Shown here: positions 18,398-26,258 of the stretch, piece after piece | Layout: each line of letters opens with the position of its first letter | How positions within the stretch are numbered: the stretch's first letter is position 1 | Assembly (NCBI GenBank): GCA_049334165.1 | Contig: JBEGHD010000003.1 | Length of the DNA stretch: 64,000 nt | Direction: 5' to 3' (one strand) | Source: JBEGHD01 sp049334165 | GTDB lineage: Bacteria; Bacteroidota; Bacteroidia; Flavobacteriales_D; Sanyastnellaceae | The notes under the pieces: model-generated | Databases searched by the model: none | What the model was told of the DNA's origin: nothing | What the model saw: only the letters and a program-made list of their open reading frames with translations | Program-made: the position numbers and the translations under genes

Positions 18398-19957
18398 TCA
18401 GCGGACAAGAGCCTCAGCGCACTTGTCCGCTGTTTTTTGTCCGTCCATGGCTGCAGAGACAATTCCTCCTGCAAAGCCAGCTCCCTCCCCCGAAGGATAA
18501 AGCCCGGCAGCTGACGGGTTTTGAAATGTCTCTCGGTCTCTCAAAATTCGTACAGGAGAAGAAGTTCGAGACTCCGGAGCTACCACAATCGCATCCGGGT
18601 GAATAAAGCCTTTCATCTTTTTGTCGTACTCGCGAAACGCCCGCTGCAGGTCACGCACGATTCTTTCTGGAAGAATTTCATCAACTCTGGCAGAAACAAT
18701 TCCCGGCAAATAAGAACACTCGGGCAGCGATGCTGAAAGTTTTCCCTCGACAAAATCCTTCAATCGCTGAGCCGGCACTCGTTGAGTTTCGCCTCCAGCT
18801 TCCCAGCACTTTTGCTCGACTTCTCTTTGAAAAGCGACTCCTGCCAACGAACCTAAATGCTCGTAAGCTTTCCAATCTTCGGGGCCAACAGGTACTACAA
18901 TCCCGGAGTTAGCAAACGGATTATTTCGCTTCGAAGGCGACCATCCATTGGTGACTACTTCACCCGGAGACGTTGCACACGGAGCAATAATTCCACCCGG
19001 GCACATGCAAAAGGAATAAACTCCGTAACCCTCAAGCTGGGCAACCAAAGAATATGACGCAGGAGGCAAGAGCTCGCCCCTTTCTTCGGTGTGATACTGA
19101 CAAGCATCAACAAATTTTTGCGGATGCTCAACGCGAACTCCGAGCGCAAAAGGTTTTGCTTCCATTGCTACTCCCCTCTTGTTGAGCAACTCAAAAATAT
19201 CTCGGGCAGAATGACCGGTAGCCAGAACTAATGCATCTACAGTTTCCCATTTCTCGCCATTCAATTCGATTGCTGCGATCTTGCCGTTTTTCACTATGAG
19301 GTCTGTCAATTTTGTCTCAAAACGGACCTGCCCTCCACAGTTTAAAATTGTGGAGCGCATGCTTTCGATTATGGCCGGAAGTCGATTCGTGCCGATGTGC
19401 GGATGGGCATCCACAAGAATATTTCTGTCGGCTCCGTGCGCGACCAGGATTTTTAAAACGCGCTCAATGTCTCCGCGCTTCTTCGACCTGGTGTAAAGTT
19501 TTCCATCTGAATAAGTGCCAGCTCCTCCTTCTCCAAAACAGTAATTTGACTCCGGGTTCACCAAATGCTCGCGGTTGAGTTTAGCTAAGTCGCGTCTTCT
19601 GGACTTCACATCTTTTCCCCTTTCAATCAAAATTGGCTTTATGCCTTTTTCAATCAATTCCAGGGCTGCAAAGAGTCCGGCCGGACCTGCTCCGACAATG
19701 TGAACTGCCTTTTCTTTTGAAACATCTTTTGAAGGAAGCTCAAACTTTTCTGGTTCGTAGGTCTCCCCATCGATATAAACTTCGAGCTTCAAATTGAACT
19801 TCACTTTCTTTTGCCTGGCGTCAATCGATTTTTTCAACAACTCTACATGCGCTATTCTTTCTTTAGCAATGCCCAGGTGAGATGCTGATTTTTGTTTTAC
19901 GACTGTCGGATTTTCGGCCTCTGCTGGAAACAGCGCCAGTTGAATTGTCTGTGGCAT
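18398..19957 (-). CDS. NAD(P)/FAD-dependent dehydrogenase of the COG2509 type
   Basis: A 519-residue flavoprotein. After a 90-residue N-terminal domain there is an FAD site, VHIVGAGPAGLFAALELIE then PILIERG, followed by a long insertion (NYCFGEGGAGTYSDGKLYTR) and VLATGHSARDIF, the ATG motif of the two-dinucleotide-binding-domain flavoproteins. The C-terminus, YPSGEGAGFAGGIVSAAMDG, closes the FAD site. This pattern is the conserved but functionally undefined 'uncharacterized FAD-dependent dehydrogenase' family present in most Bacteroidota. It converges on the SPOR protein and is divergent from the E1 gene; no operon partner. Confidence 0.92.
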   Translation of the reverse strand: MPQTIQLALFPAEAENPTVVKQKSASHLGIAKERIAHVELLKKSIDARQKKVKFNLKLEVYIDGETYEPEKFELPSKDVSKEKAVHIVGAGPAGLFAALELIEKGIKPILIERGKDVKSRRRDLAKLNREHLVNPESNYCFGEGGAGTYSDGKLYTRSKKRGDIERVLKILVAHGADRNILVDAHPHIGTNRLPAIIESMRSTILNCGGQVRFETKLTDLIVKNGKIAAIELNGEKWETVDALVLATGHSARDIFELLNKRGVAMEAKPFALGVRVEHPQKFVDACQYHTEERGELLPPASYSLVAQLEGYGVYSFCMCPGGIIAPCATSPGEVVTNGWSPSKRNNPFANSGIVVPVGPEDWKAYEHLGSLAGVAFQREVEQKCWEAGGETQRVPAQRLKDFVEGKLSASLPECSYLPGIVSARVDEILPERIVRDLQRAFREYDKKMKGFIHPDAIVVAPESRTSSPVRILRDRETFQNPSAAGLYPSGEGAGFAGGIVSAAMDGQKTADKCAEALVR

Positions 19958-20073
19958 GTAGAAAGCGTAATATCTGCTGCAAAAGTAGCAATTATCAAAG
20001 CACAGCTGTTAGCATAAATTAGGTGTGAGGGGCACATGAATTCTTAACTTAGCAGCCAATTTTTAAATCGGAT

Positions 20074-22083
20074 ATGGAGACCCTCGAGAAACCTCAAATA
20101 AAATACAAGAAGAACAAAATCGATAAAGAAAAGCTCGTTGAGCTTTACCGTGCTTTGCTCAAACCACGGATGATCGAAGAGAAAATGCTCAATCAATTGA
20201 GGTTGGGAAAAATCTCAAAATGGTTTAGTGGAATCGGACAGGAAGCCATTTCTGTAGGCGTTACAAAAGCCATGGATCGCGAAGAATACATCCTGCCAAT
20301 GCACCGCAACTTGGGAGTTTTCACCACGCGTGAAATTCCTCTCGACCGACTTTTCTCCCAGTTTCAGGGAAAGGAAAACGGCTTTACCAAAGGTCGCGAC
20401 CGTTCTTTCCACTTCGGCACTCAGGAATATAAAATCGTTGGGATGATTTCTCATCTCGGACCACAGCTGGGAATTGCGGACGGAATTGCACTGGCCAACA
20501 AGCTCGGTGAAGAAAAGAAAGCCACCTTCGTTTTTACCGGAGATGGCGGTGCGAGCGAAGGAGATTTTCACGAAGCAGTGAATGTCGCGGCAGTGTGGCA
20601 ATTGCCCGTTATTATCGGCATCGAAAACAATCAGTGGGGCCTATCCACTCCCTCAAGTGAACAGTTCCGCTGTGAAAAGTTTGTGGACAAAGCCATTGGC
20701 TACGGAATTCCTCAGGAAGATGCCATCCAGGTAGACGGAAACAATATCCTTGAGGTTTACGAAGCGGTGGCGAAAGCGGCTGAATCGATTCGTCAAAACC
20801 CACGGCCAATTCTCATGGAGTTCATGACCTTCAGAAGACGCGGACACGAAGAAGCTTCGGGCACCAAATATTATCCTGAAGGTCTTATCGAAGAGTGGGA
20901 AAAGAAGGACCCAGTAGAAAATTTCGAACGTTTTTTGCTGAAAGAAAAACACATCACCAAAGAGCAAATTGAAGAGTTCAGATCCAAAATAAAATCAGAG
21001 ATCGATAAAGGGTTAAAAGCCGCTCAGAAAGAACCTGAGATCGAGGCCAATCCAGAAAAAGAAGTTGCTGACCTCTTCGCAACATTTGACGAAGCCCCTG
21101 TTTCTGCTGGTTCTGAAACATCTGAAAAGCGATTTATCGATGCCGTGAGCGATGGCTTGCGCGAAGCAATGAGAAAGCACGACAAGCTCGTTTTGATGGG
21201 ACAGGACATCGCTAAGTATGGTGGTGTGTTCAAAGTGACTGAAGGATTTCTCGAAGAGTTTGGACCGGGAAGAGTCAGAAACACGCCTCTTTGCGAATCA
21301 GCAATTATCGGCTCGGCCCTCGGTTTGAGCATTTCTGGCTGGAAGGGAATGGTAGAAATGCAATTCGCAGATTTTGTCACCTGCGGATTCAATCAGATCG
21401 TTAATAACCTGGCCAAAATTCACTACCGCTGGGAACAGAATGCAGATGTCGTTGTGCGAATGCCAACAGGTGCCGGAGTGGGTGCGGGTCCTTTCCACAG
21501 CCAGTCGAACGAGGCGTGGTTTTTCCACACTCCGGGATTGAAAATTGCCTACCCGGCCTTTCCCGAAGATGCCAAAGGATTGCTCACACGAGCTTTCGAA
21601 GATCCAAATCCGGTGATGTTTTTTGAGCACAAGGCACTCTACAGAAGTGTTAAAGGCGAAGTTCCTGAAGGTTACTACTCACTTGAATTTGGAAAAGCGA
21701 ATTTGCTTAAAGAAGGAAATGACGTCACCATCGTTTCTTATGGAATGGGCGTTCACTGGGCACTTGCCGAACTCGGAAACGACTCCTCCATTTCTGCCGA
21801 TCTCATCGACCTGAGAACTCTGGCTCCGCTCGACATGGAAACTATTTACAAGTCGGTGAAGAAAACGGGAAAAGTACTCGTGCTTCACGAAGATTGCGAA
21901 ACTGGTGGAATTGGCGGTGAGCTAGCCACCAGAATTCAGGAAGAGTGTTTCGAACACCTCGATGCACCAGTTAAGCGACTGGGCAGCATGGACACTCCAG
22001 TGCCGTTTGCAGGAAACCTGGAAAAGGAGTTTTTGGCCTCTTCGAAATTTGCAGATGTGCTTCGCAAGTTGTTGGATTACTAG
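20074..22083 (+). CDS. Fused alpha/beta E1 component of a 2-oxoacid dehydrogenase complex (2-oxoisovalerate dehydrogenase type)
   Basis: A 669-residue thiamine-diphosphate enzyme that decarboxylates a branched-chain or similar 2-oxo acid and passes the acyl group to a lipoyl E2. Residues about 1-340 are the E1-alpha part with the ThDP motif G156-D-G-G-A-S-E-G-D-F-H and its downstream ENNQWG, and the phosphorylation-loop-like RRRGHEE. Residues about 350-669 are the E1-beta part (VLMGQDIAKYGGVFKVTEGF, QFADFVTCGFNQIVNN, LHEDCETGGIGGELA). Two polypeptides in most organisms are a single chain here, as in many Bacteroidota. The E2 and E3 genes are not in the window. The exact substrate is inferred from the alpha/beta family, not proven. 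Confidence 0.92.
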   Translation: METLEKPQIKYKKNKIDKEKLVELYRALLKPRMIEEKMLNQLRLGKISKWFSGIGQEAISVGVTKAMDREEYILPMHRNLGVFTTREIPLDRLFSQFQGKENGFTKGRDRSFHFGTQEYKIVGMISHLGPQLGIADGIALANKLGEEKKATFVFTGDGGASEGDFHEAVNVAAVWQLPVIIGIENNQWGLSTPSSEQFRCEKFVDKAIGYGIPQEDAIQVDGNNILEVYEAVAKAAESIRQNPRPILMEFMTFRRRGHEEASGTKYYPEGLIEEWEKKDPVENFERFLLKEKHITKEQIEEFRSKIKSEIDKGLKAAQKEPEIEANPEKEVADLFATFDEAPVSAGSETSEKRFIDAVSDGLREAMRKHDKLVLMGQDIAKYGGVFKVTEGFLEEFGPGRVRNTPLCESAIIGSALGLSISGWKGMVEMQFADFVTCGFNQIVNNLAKIHYRWEQNADVVVRMPTGAGVGAGPFHSQSNEAWFFHTPGLKIAYPAFPEDAKGLLTRAFEDPNPVMFFEHKALYRSVKGEVPEGYYSLEFGKANLLKEGNDVTIVSYGMGVHWALAELGNDSSISADLIDLRTLAPLDMETIYKSVKKTGKVLVLHEDCETGGIGGELATRIQEECFEHLDAPVKRLGSMDTPVPFAGNLEKEFLASSKFADVLRKLLDY

Positions 22084-22104
22084 AAAAAGAAATAAAATAA
22101 ACCG

Positions 22105-22144
22105 AAAACGCCCACAGAGTTGATCTCTCGTGGGCGTTTTTTTA
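22105..22144 (+). terminator. Rho-independent terminator after the E1 gene
   Basis: AACGCCCAC and GTGGGCGTT form a stem around a 14-base loop with its own GAG/CTC pairing, followed by a run of seven T's. It starts about 20 bases after the stop codon and may also stop the convergent DUF4190 gene. Confidence 0.9.
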
Positions 22145-22162
22145 TTTTATTGAAGTCCTCAA

Positions 22163-22570
22163 TTACTCCAGTTCTTCGAACTTTTTCATGATTTCTTCCA
22201 GATCTTCTGTATTCGTTGAAAAGGTAAACTCCGAAATAACGCCAGTAATAAACAGAACTATAACGGACAGTAGCGCGAGAGCCCCGAGTATCAAGCCTAT
22301 GATCGCGCAAACCCTTCCGGCATTGAGATTTTTATAAGAACCTCTGTCGTAAACCTCTGGATTCTCGAAATATTTCTTTCTGTCTTTGGCTGAAATGGCC
22401 AAAGCAACTATTGCAGCTACCATTCCAAAAATACCGTTAAAGCAGCAGCAAAGTGGAATTGATACAATTCCCAAGATAAGCGTTGCTGTAGCATTGGGCA
22501 ACGGACGCTTTGAGGATAACTCCTGATCTAGCGGCTTGCCTGAATCTGATTGAGGTTTGTTTTCTTCCAT
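22163..22570 (-). CDS. CCC-motif membrane protein (DUF4190-like)
   Basis: A 135-residue protein with a polar N-terminal tail, two hydrophobic segments (ATATLILGIVSIPLCCCFNG joined to IFGMVAAIVALAISA at about 28-62, and GRVCAIIGLILGALALLSVIV at about 84-104) and a short acidic C-terminus. The triple cysteine in the first helix followed by N-G and the downstream NAGRVCAIIGLIL are the signature of small Bacteroidota 'CCC motif' proteins. No function is known. The next gene (DUF2752) has the same orientation 70 bases upstream, and the two families are often neighbours in Bacteroidota, so they may form one unit. Confidence 0.85.
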   Translation of the reverse strand: MEENKPQSDSGKPLDQELSSKRPLPNATATLILGIVSIPLCCCFNGIFGMVAAIVALAISAKDRKKYFENPEVYDRGSYKNLNAGRVCAIIGLILGALALLSVIVLFITGVISEFTFSTNTEDLEEIMKKFEELE

Positions 22571-22640
22571 GGCTGAGGTGTTAAATATGGTTTTGGATTC
22601 CGTAAAAGTAAAAGAATCTACAAAAGGAACACGCTAATAC

Positions 22641-22946
22641 TTACCACCACCCAATATTTTTTGCGAGCGCATTGACTACCATCAGGACAGCATTGATGAT
22701 AAAAAGCACCTTGATGGTGAGTGCTCCGTGCTTCAACTTTAGCCATAGGTGCAAAGGCACAAAAAGAATGAGAAGAATAAACGGAATCAAAGCCGGATAC
22801 ATGGTGAAACTGGCCACTAGATCGCCTTTCAGTAACAACACAAACGAGCGCTGTAGCCCACAACCGAAGCAGCTCAACCCCGTCAGCGACTTAGTACTAC
22901 AGGTAGCCATGTGTTCTTCAAGCCATTGGATGAGTTGCTCTCGCAT
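22641..22946 (-). CDS. DUF2752 small membrane protein
   Basis: A 101-residue protein. The motif STKSLTGLSCFGCGLQRSF at about 18-36 corresponds to the CPxCGxTR core of DUF2752 (here C-F-G-C-G-L-Q-R), followed by two hydrophobic helices (MYPALIPFILLILFVPLHLWL and IKVLFIINAVLMVVNALA) and the closing NIGWW. Family function is unknown. The usual proline after the first cysteine is Phe and the Thr before Arg is Gln, a mild deviation. It lies just upstream of the DUF4190-like gene on the same strand. Confidence 0.85.
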   Translation of the reverse strand: MREQLIQWLEEHMATCSTKSLTGLSCFGCGLQRSFVLLLKGDLVASFTMYPALIPFILLILFVPLHLWLKLKHGALTIKVLFIINAVLMVVNALAKNIGWW

Positions 22947-23092
22947 TTTTTTTCGATTAAAACGTGTTTTTGAGCGATCAAACTAGTCTACTGTGGGACT
23001 AAATTGACCGCTGGATTTTTCACTGGTTTAGTAGCCTAAAACTACGTGATTTTTACTTAAATTACTGACGCTTTTAAACTTTCTAATACGCT

Positions 23093-23437
23093 ATGCCGGT
23101 AGATCATACTGAAATAAAACAGGCAGTTCATGCCATTTTGAATGATGTTGTGGAGCAGTGTTTCCAGTACATGGTTCATTGTCCTGAGCATAGTGAAGAG
23201 TTGAACAAAATCATCACAGAAGCATCGGCTGATATTCGCAGTTTTTCCGGTCGGATCGACCAGTTTGTGGATCGCTGCGATGAAATGGAGCTAAAACAAC
23301 AACTCAGCTTTGTTTCGAAAGAACTTCACAAGAAAAGCCTCATTCACCTTTCGCGGCTTCAGAGAATCCAGCAGAGTGTAGTTTCCAACGGAGACAGTGA
23401 ACGCAACAATCAGTTTTTTGACGAAGAGGACGAATAA
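23093..23437 (+). CDS. Hypothetical small acidic helical protein
   Basis: A 114-residue soluble protein that I do not recognise. It looks almost entirely alpha-helical, with three cysteines in the first half (VVEQCFQYMVHCPEH and VDRCDEM) and an acidic C-terminus ending FFDEEDE. There is no signal peptide or membrane segment. The ATG at 23093 is the only good start and codon use resembles its neighbours, so it is probably real. Its stop codon abuts the stop of the convergent gene with no spacer. Confidence 0.65.
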   Translation: MPVDHTEIKQAVHAILNDVVEQCFQYMVHCPEHSEELNKIITEASADIRSFSGRIDQFVDRCDEMELKQQLSFVSKELHKKSLIHLSRLQRIQQSVVSNGDSERNNQFFDEEDE

Positions 23438-23947
23438 TTAAATCCGCTTCATTGCTTGCTGAGCCATCTTAATTTGCTCTTTCAACATTTTCCTTTTGTC
23501 AAGTTTCTTAACGTCAGCAATCAGGTTCATGGCCTCGCGCTTTCTGCGTTTGCTCGCTGCAATCATCGCCAGTTGGAGTTTAGCAACGGCCTTGTCGTAG
23601 GTTTGCTTTAAGCCGAGTTTCAACGCTCTTCTGAAATATTTTTCAGCCTGTGCCACATTAGTCTGCGATTCCGAAAGTCCGCGCAGGTAGTAGTAGTAGG
23701 CTTCCTGTCTCTGAAAAAGATGGTCGGGATTCACACGATCCAGCCATTGTTTTGCACTGTCGAATTTTTGTCTTCTCAGTTGGACAAAAGCCACGAGGAC
23801 ACGAATGCTACGGAAAACAAAGAAAATGATTAACGCGGCAAGTAGGGTGATAAAAATGCCACTCGTAATATTTCCGTCAATAAACTCAAACACCGCCCAT
23901 GCAAGTGTCGCCAGCCCTAAAATTCCTTTAATAATTCTTGTGTCCAT
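23438..23947 (-). CDS. Membrane-anchored TPR-like protein of unknown function
   Basis: A 169-residue protein with two adjacent hydrophobic helices (IIKGILGLATLAWAVFEFID and TSGIFITLLAALIIFFVFRSI, about 4-45) followed by a basic alpha-helical domain in which AEKYFRRALKLGLK at about 120 looks like a single TPR hairpin. The topology predicts a cytoplasmic helical domain on a membrane hairpin. I chose ATG 23947 (MDTRIIKG) over a TTG seven codons upstream. It is convergent with the small acidic protein and divergent from ytxJ. Confidence 0.75.
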   Translation of the reverse strand: MDTRIIKGILGLATLAWAVFEFIDGNITSGIFITLLAALIIFFVFRSIRVLVAFVQLRRQKFDSAKQWLDRVNPDHLFQRQEAYYYYLRGLSESQTNVAQAEKYFRRALKLGLKQTYDKAVAKLQLAMIAASKRRKREAMNLIADVKKLDKRKMLKEQIKMAQQAMKRI

Positions 23948-24078
23948 CGGTGAGAAAAATTTGTGCAAATCTATTGAATTCCCTTCACCAACGAAACGTT
24001 TTTAATAACTCACTCAGTCAACTATTGATTACACCTTTTGTCGTGCATACATTTACCCTCAACAACAAAGCACAGCTC

Positions 24079-24420
24079 ATGAATTGGCATTTCATACAAG
24101 ACACTGAAGATCTGCAAAACGCAATGGACCTCTCCTATCAGCAACCGGTGATGATTTTTAAGCACAGTACGCGATGCCCGGTGAGCTTTATGGCCAAGCG
24201 GAAGGTAGAAAGCTCCTGGTCTTTCGATGACGATGCAGTAATTCCCTTCTTTTTAGATCTGATTTCATTTCGGCAGCTGTCGCAAGAAATTGCCACTACG
24301 CTGAAAGTCGAGCATCAGTCGCCTCAGATCATTTTGTTGAAAGACGGTCAGGCATCTTTCCACGCGTCCCACCACTCTATAGACACTGATGATCTGAAAC
24401 CGTTTTTGCAGGCAAGTTAA
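24079..24420 (+). CDS. ytxJ: Bacillithiol-system redox-active protein YtxJ
   Basis: A 113-residue thioredoxin-like protein. The signature is FKHSTRCPVS at about 32-41, where one cysteine (C38) replaces the usual CxxC pair; the family form is KHSxRCxxS. The rest (VEHQSPQIILLKDGQ) matches the cis-proline region of monothiol glutaredoxins. YtxJ is thought to act as a bacilliredoxin-like protein with bacillithiol, and the presence of bshA in the same window supports that. The start is ATG 24079; the open frame upstream has no family similarity. Confidence 0.88.
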   Translation: MNWHFIQDTEDLQNAMDLSYQQPVMIFKHSTRCPVSFMAKRKVESSWSFDDDAVIPFFLDLISFRQLSQEIATTLKVEHQSPQIILLKDGQASFHASHHSIDTDDLKPFLQAS

Positions 24421-24450
24421 GGTAACTAACAAAGTGACCAAAATTCAAAA

Positions 24451-24644
24451 AGCCCCACAACCTTATCTCTACCTTCTCTCCACTTTATCTCCAGAAAACC
24501 TCAAGCACCAGGTCCCAAATTCCAAACTCCAAAACTCAACAGGCAAAGGAAACAGTTCATGCAAAACCCCACGACCTTACGTCAACCTTATCTCTCAAGA
24601 ACTCAAGCACCAAATTCCAAACTCCAATAGCTCCAGCGCTCAAC
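24451..24644. repeat. Two degenerate copies of an intergenic repeat in a 320-base non-coding gap
   Basis: Between ytxJ and 24741 there is no credible gene. Two copies share CCCCAC(A/G)ACCTTA, then ATCTC, then CTCAAGCACCA and AAATTCCAAACTCCAA: copy A spans about 24451-24540 and copy B about 24565-24644, separated by an unrelated stretch. Copy A has an extra GGTCCC. The strand is C- and A-rich with few G's. Similar C/A-rich intergenic strings occur in other Bacteroidota genomes; the role is unknown. Confidence 0.6.
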
Positions 24645-24704
24645 TGACAATTCACAAGAACCAGCTTTGCCACGGTCTCAGCTCCACCTTCCTCCACAAT
24701 TTTG

Positions 24705-24712
24705 TACCTTTG
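24705..24712 (+). promoter_or_regulatory. Bacteroidota -7 promoter box
   Basis: TACCTTTG is a perfect TAnnTTTG match 28 bases before ATG 24741. No clear TTG element lies about 19 bases upstream. Confidence 0.5.
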
Positions 24713-24740
24713 CCGACCTAAAAAAACAGCACACGACTTT

Positions 24741-25313
24741 ATGAAGGTTTATAAGTTCAGGGTAGTTATCGACCTCGAAGAAGACATTTTTAGAGATATC
24801 GAAATAAAAACCGATAGCACCTTTCTGGAACTGCATGATGCCATCAAAAGTGCCTTTGATTTCGAAGGCCAGGAAATGGCGTCTTTCTACATGAGCAACG
24901 AAAATTGGGATCGCGGACAGGAAATCCCACTGGAGAACATGGACGTGAAGACTGACAGCGGAAAAACTGTCACTATGAAAAACGCGGTGCTCAACGAGTT
25001 CATCACTTCGCCTGAAGAGAAAATCGTTTACGTTTATGACTTCTTGCGAATGTGGTGTTTTTACATTGAGTTGCTGGCTATCAAAAAAGCAGCGCCTTCT
25101 ACTCTCTATCCCAAGCTGACCATGGTTTTTGGGGATGCTCCAAACGAGGAAGACAAAGAAATGGACCTCTTCATGGACGTGGTGAAAGATGACAGTGCAA
25201 AAAATTCGGGTTCTACTGGAGATCCCGAGCTGGACGCTTACCTCGATGATGACAACGAGGACGAAGATCACGATGACTACGAAAGCCTTGACGACCTCGA
25301 TCAATACATGTAA
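24741..25313 (+). CDS. Plasmid pRiA4b ORF-3-like protein (IS1096 passenger-like fold)
   Basis: A 190-residue soluble protein. The first 60 residues (VYKFRVVIDLEEDIFRDIEI, then STFLELHDAIKSAFDFEG) are the pattern of the pRiA4b ORF-3 family: a beta strand, the 'I-xx-STFLELH-AI' helix and MASFYMSN. The C-terminal 35 residues are strongly acidic (DDDNEDEDHDDY). The family is widespread in Bacteroidota chromosomes as a stable single-copy gene without defined function, so its name does not imply a mobile element here. It is followed by miaA in the same direction. Confidence 0.8.
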   Translation: MKVYKFRVVIDLEEDIFRDIEIKTDSTFLELHDAIKSAFDFEGQEMASFYMSNENWDRGQEIPLENMDVKTDSGKTVTMKNAVLNEFITSPEEKIVYVYDFLRMWCFYIELLAIKKAAPSTLYPKLTMVFGDAPNEEDKEMDLFMDVVKDDSAKNSGSTGDPELDAYLDDDNEDEDHDDYESLDDLDQYM

Positions 25314-25337
25314 GAACATGTGCAATCGGTCTAATCG

Positions 25338-26258
25338 ATGAAAAAAAACCGACCTCTTCTCGTTGTAATTTCTGGCCCTACAGCCGTTGGGAAAACTAAA
25401 ATGGCCATCGATGTCGCCAATCATTTCGACACCGAAATCGTTTCAGCAGATTCCCGTCAGTTTTTTAAAGAAATGAGCATTGGCACAGCGAAGCCAACCG
25501 AGGAAGAGCGCGAACAGGCTCCTCACCATTTTGTGGACTTTCTCCCTGTGGATGATGACTATTCGGCTGGTGATTTCGAACGAGACGCTTTACAAAAGCT
25601 CGAAAAAATCTTTTCAAAAAAATCGATAGCCGTGCTGACAGGCGGTTCTGGACTTTACGTGGATGCCGTTTGCCGGGGATTGGATGATCTGCCAAAAAGT
25701 GACGAAGAAAGGAAAAACCTCAATAATCAGCTCAAAACGGAAGGTATTGAAGTACTTCAGGAAGAGCTCAAAATGAGAGACCCCGCATTTTATCAAAAAA
25801 TTGATCTGCAAAATCCTCAACGGTTAGTGCGAGCGCTGGAAGTTTGCAGAGCTTCTGGAAAACCATTCTCGAGTTTTCGCGCCAACACGGCCAAAGAAAG
25901 ACCTTTCGACATTCTGAAAGTGGCACTTTACACAGATCGGAAACTGCTCTACGAAAGAATTAACATGCGTGTGGATCAGATGATTGAGGACGGTTTGATC
26001 GATGAAGCTGAATCACTTTTTCCAAAAAGAAATCTGAACGCGCTGAACACAGTGGGTTACAAAGAACTTTTTAGTTGGTTGAATGGTGAGTTGAGTCGCG
26101 AAGAGGCCATCGAAGAAATAAAAAAGAACACGCGCAGGTTTGCAAAGCGACAACTCACCTGGCTCAGAAAAGACGAAACCTATCACTGGATTCACACCGG
26201 AGATACGGATGGTGTTCTGGAATTGATAAACAAAAAACTGAAGAAGAACGGTAGATGA
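25338..26258 (+). CDS. miaA: tRNA dimethylallyltransferase
   Basis: Adds a dimethylallyl group to A37 of tRNAs reading UNN codons. The 306 residues show the P-loop G13-P-T-A-V-G-K-T20, the SADSRQFFKEMSIGTAKP segment that recognises DMAPP and the tRNA, HHFVDF, and the LTGGSGLYVDAVCRGLDD motif. The C-terminus (RRFAKRQLTWLRKDE) is the standard RQ-x-TWxR signature. The length is normal. It overlaps mutS2 by four bases (ATGA), so the two are translationally coupled. Confidence 0.97.
   Translation: MKKNRPLLVVISGPTAVGKTKMAIDVANHFDTEIVSADSRQFFKEMSIGTAKPTEEEREQAPHHFVDFLPVDDDYSAGDFERDALQKLEKIFSKKSIAVLTGGSGLYVDAVCRGLDDLPKSDEERKNLNNQLKTEGIEVLQEELKMRDPAFYQKIDLQNPQRLVRALEVCRASGKPFSSFRANTAKERPFDILKVALYTDRKLLYERINMRVDQMIEDGLIDEAESLFPKRNLNALNTVGYKELFSWLNGELSREEAIEEIKKNTRRFAKRQLTWLRKDETYHWIHTGDTDGVLELINKKLKKNGR

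Noticed and set aside
24434..24721. A 95-codon frame in the intergenic repeat
   Set aside because: It follows the C/A-rich repeat and has low-complexity composition; no start context.
24741..25313. Interpretation of the pRiA4b ORF-3-like gene as part of a mobile element
   Set aside because: No transposase, terminal repeats or target duplication nearby; the family is a common chromosomal one in Bacteroidota.
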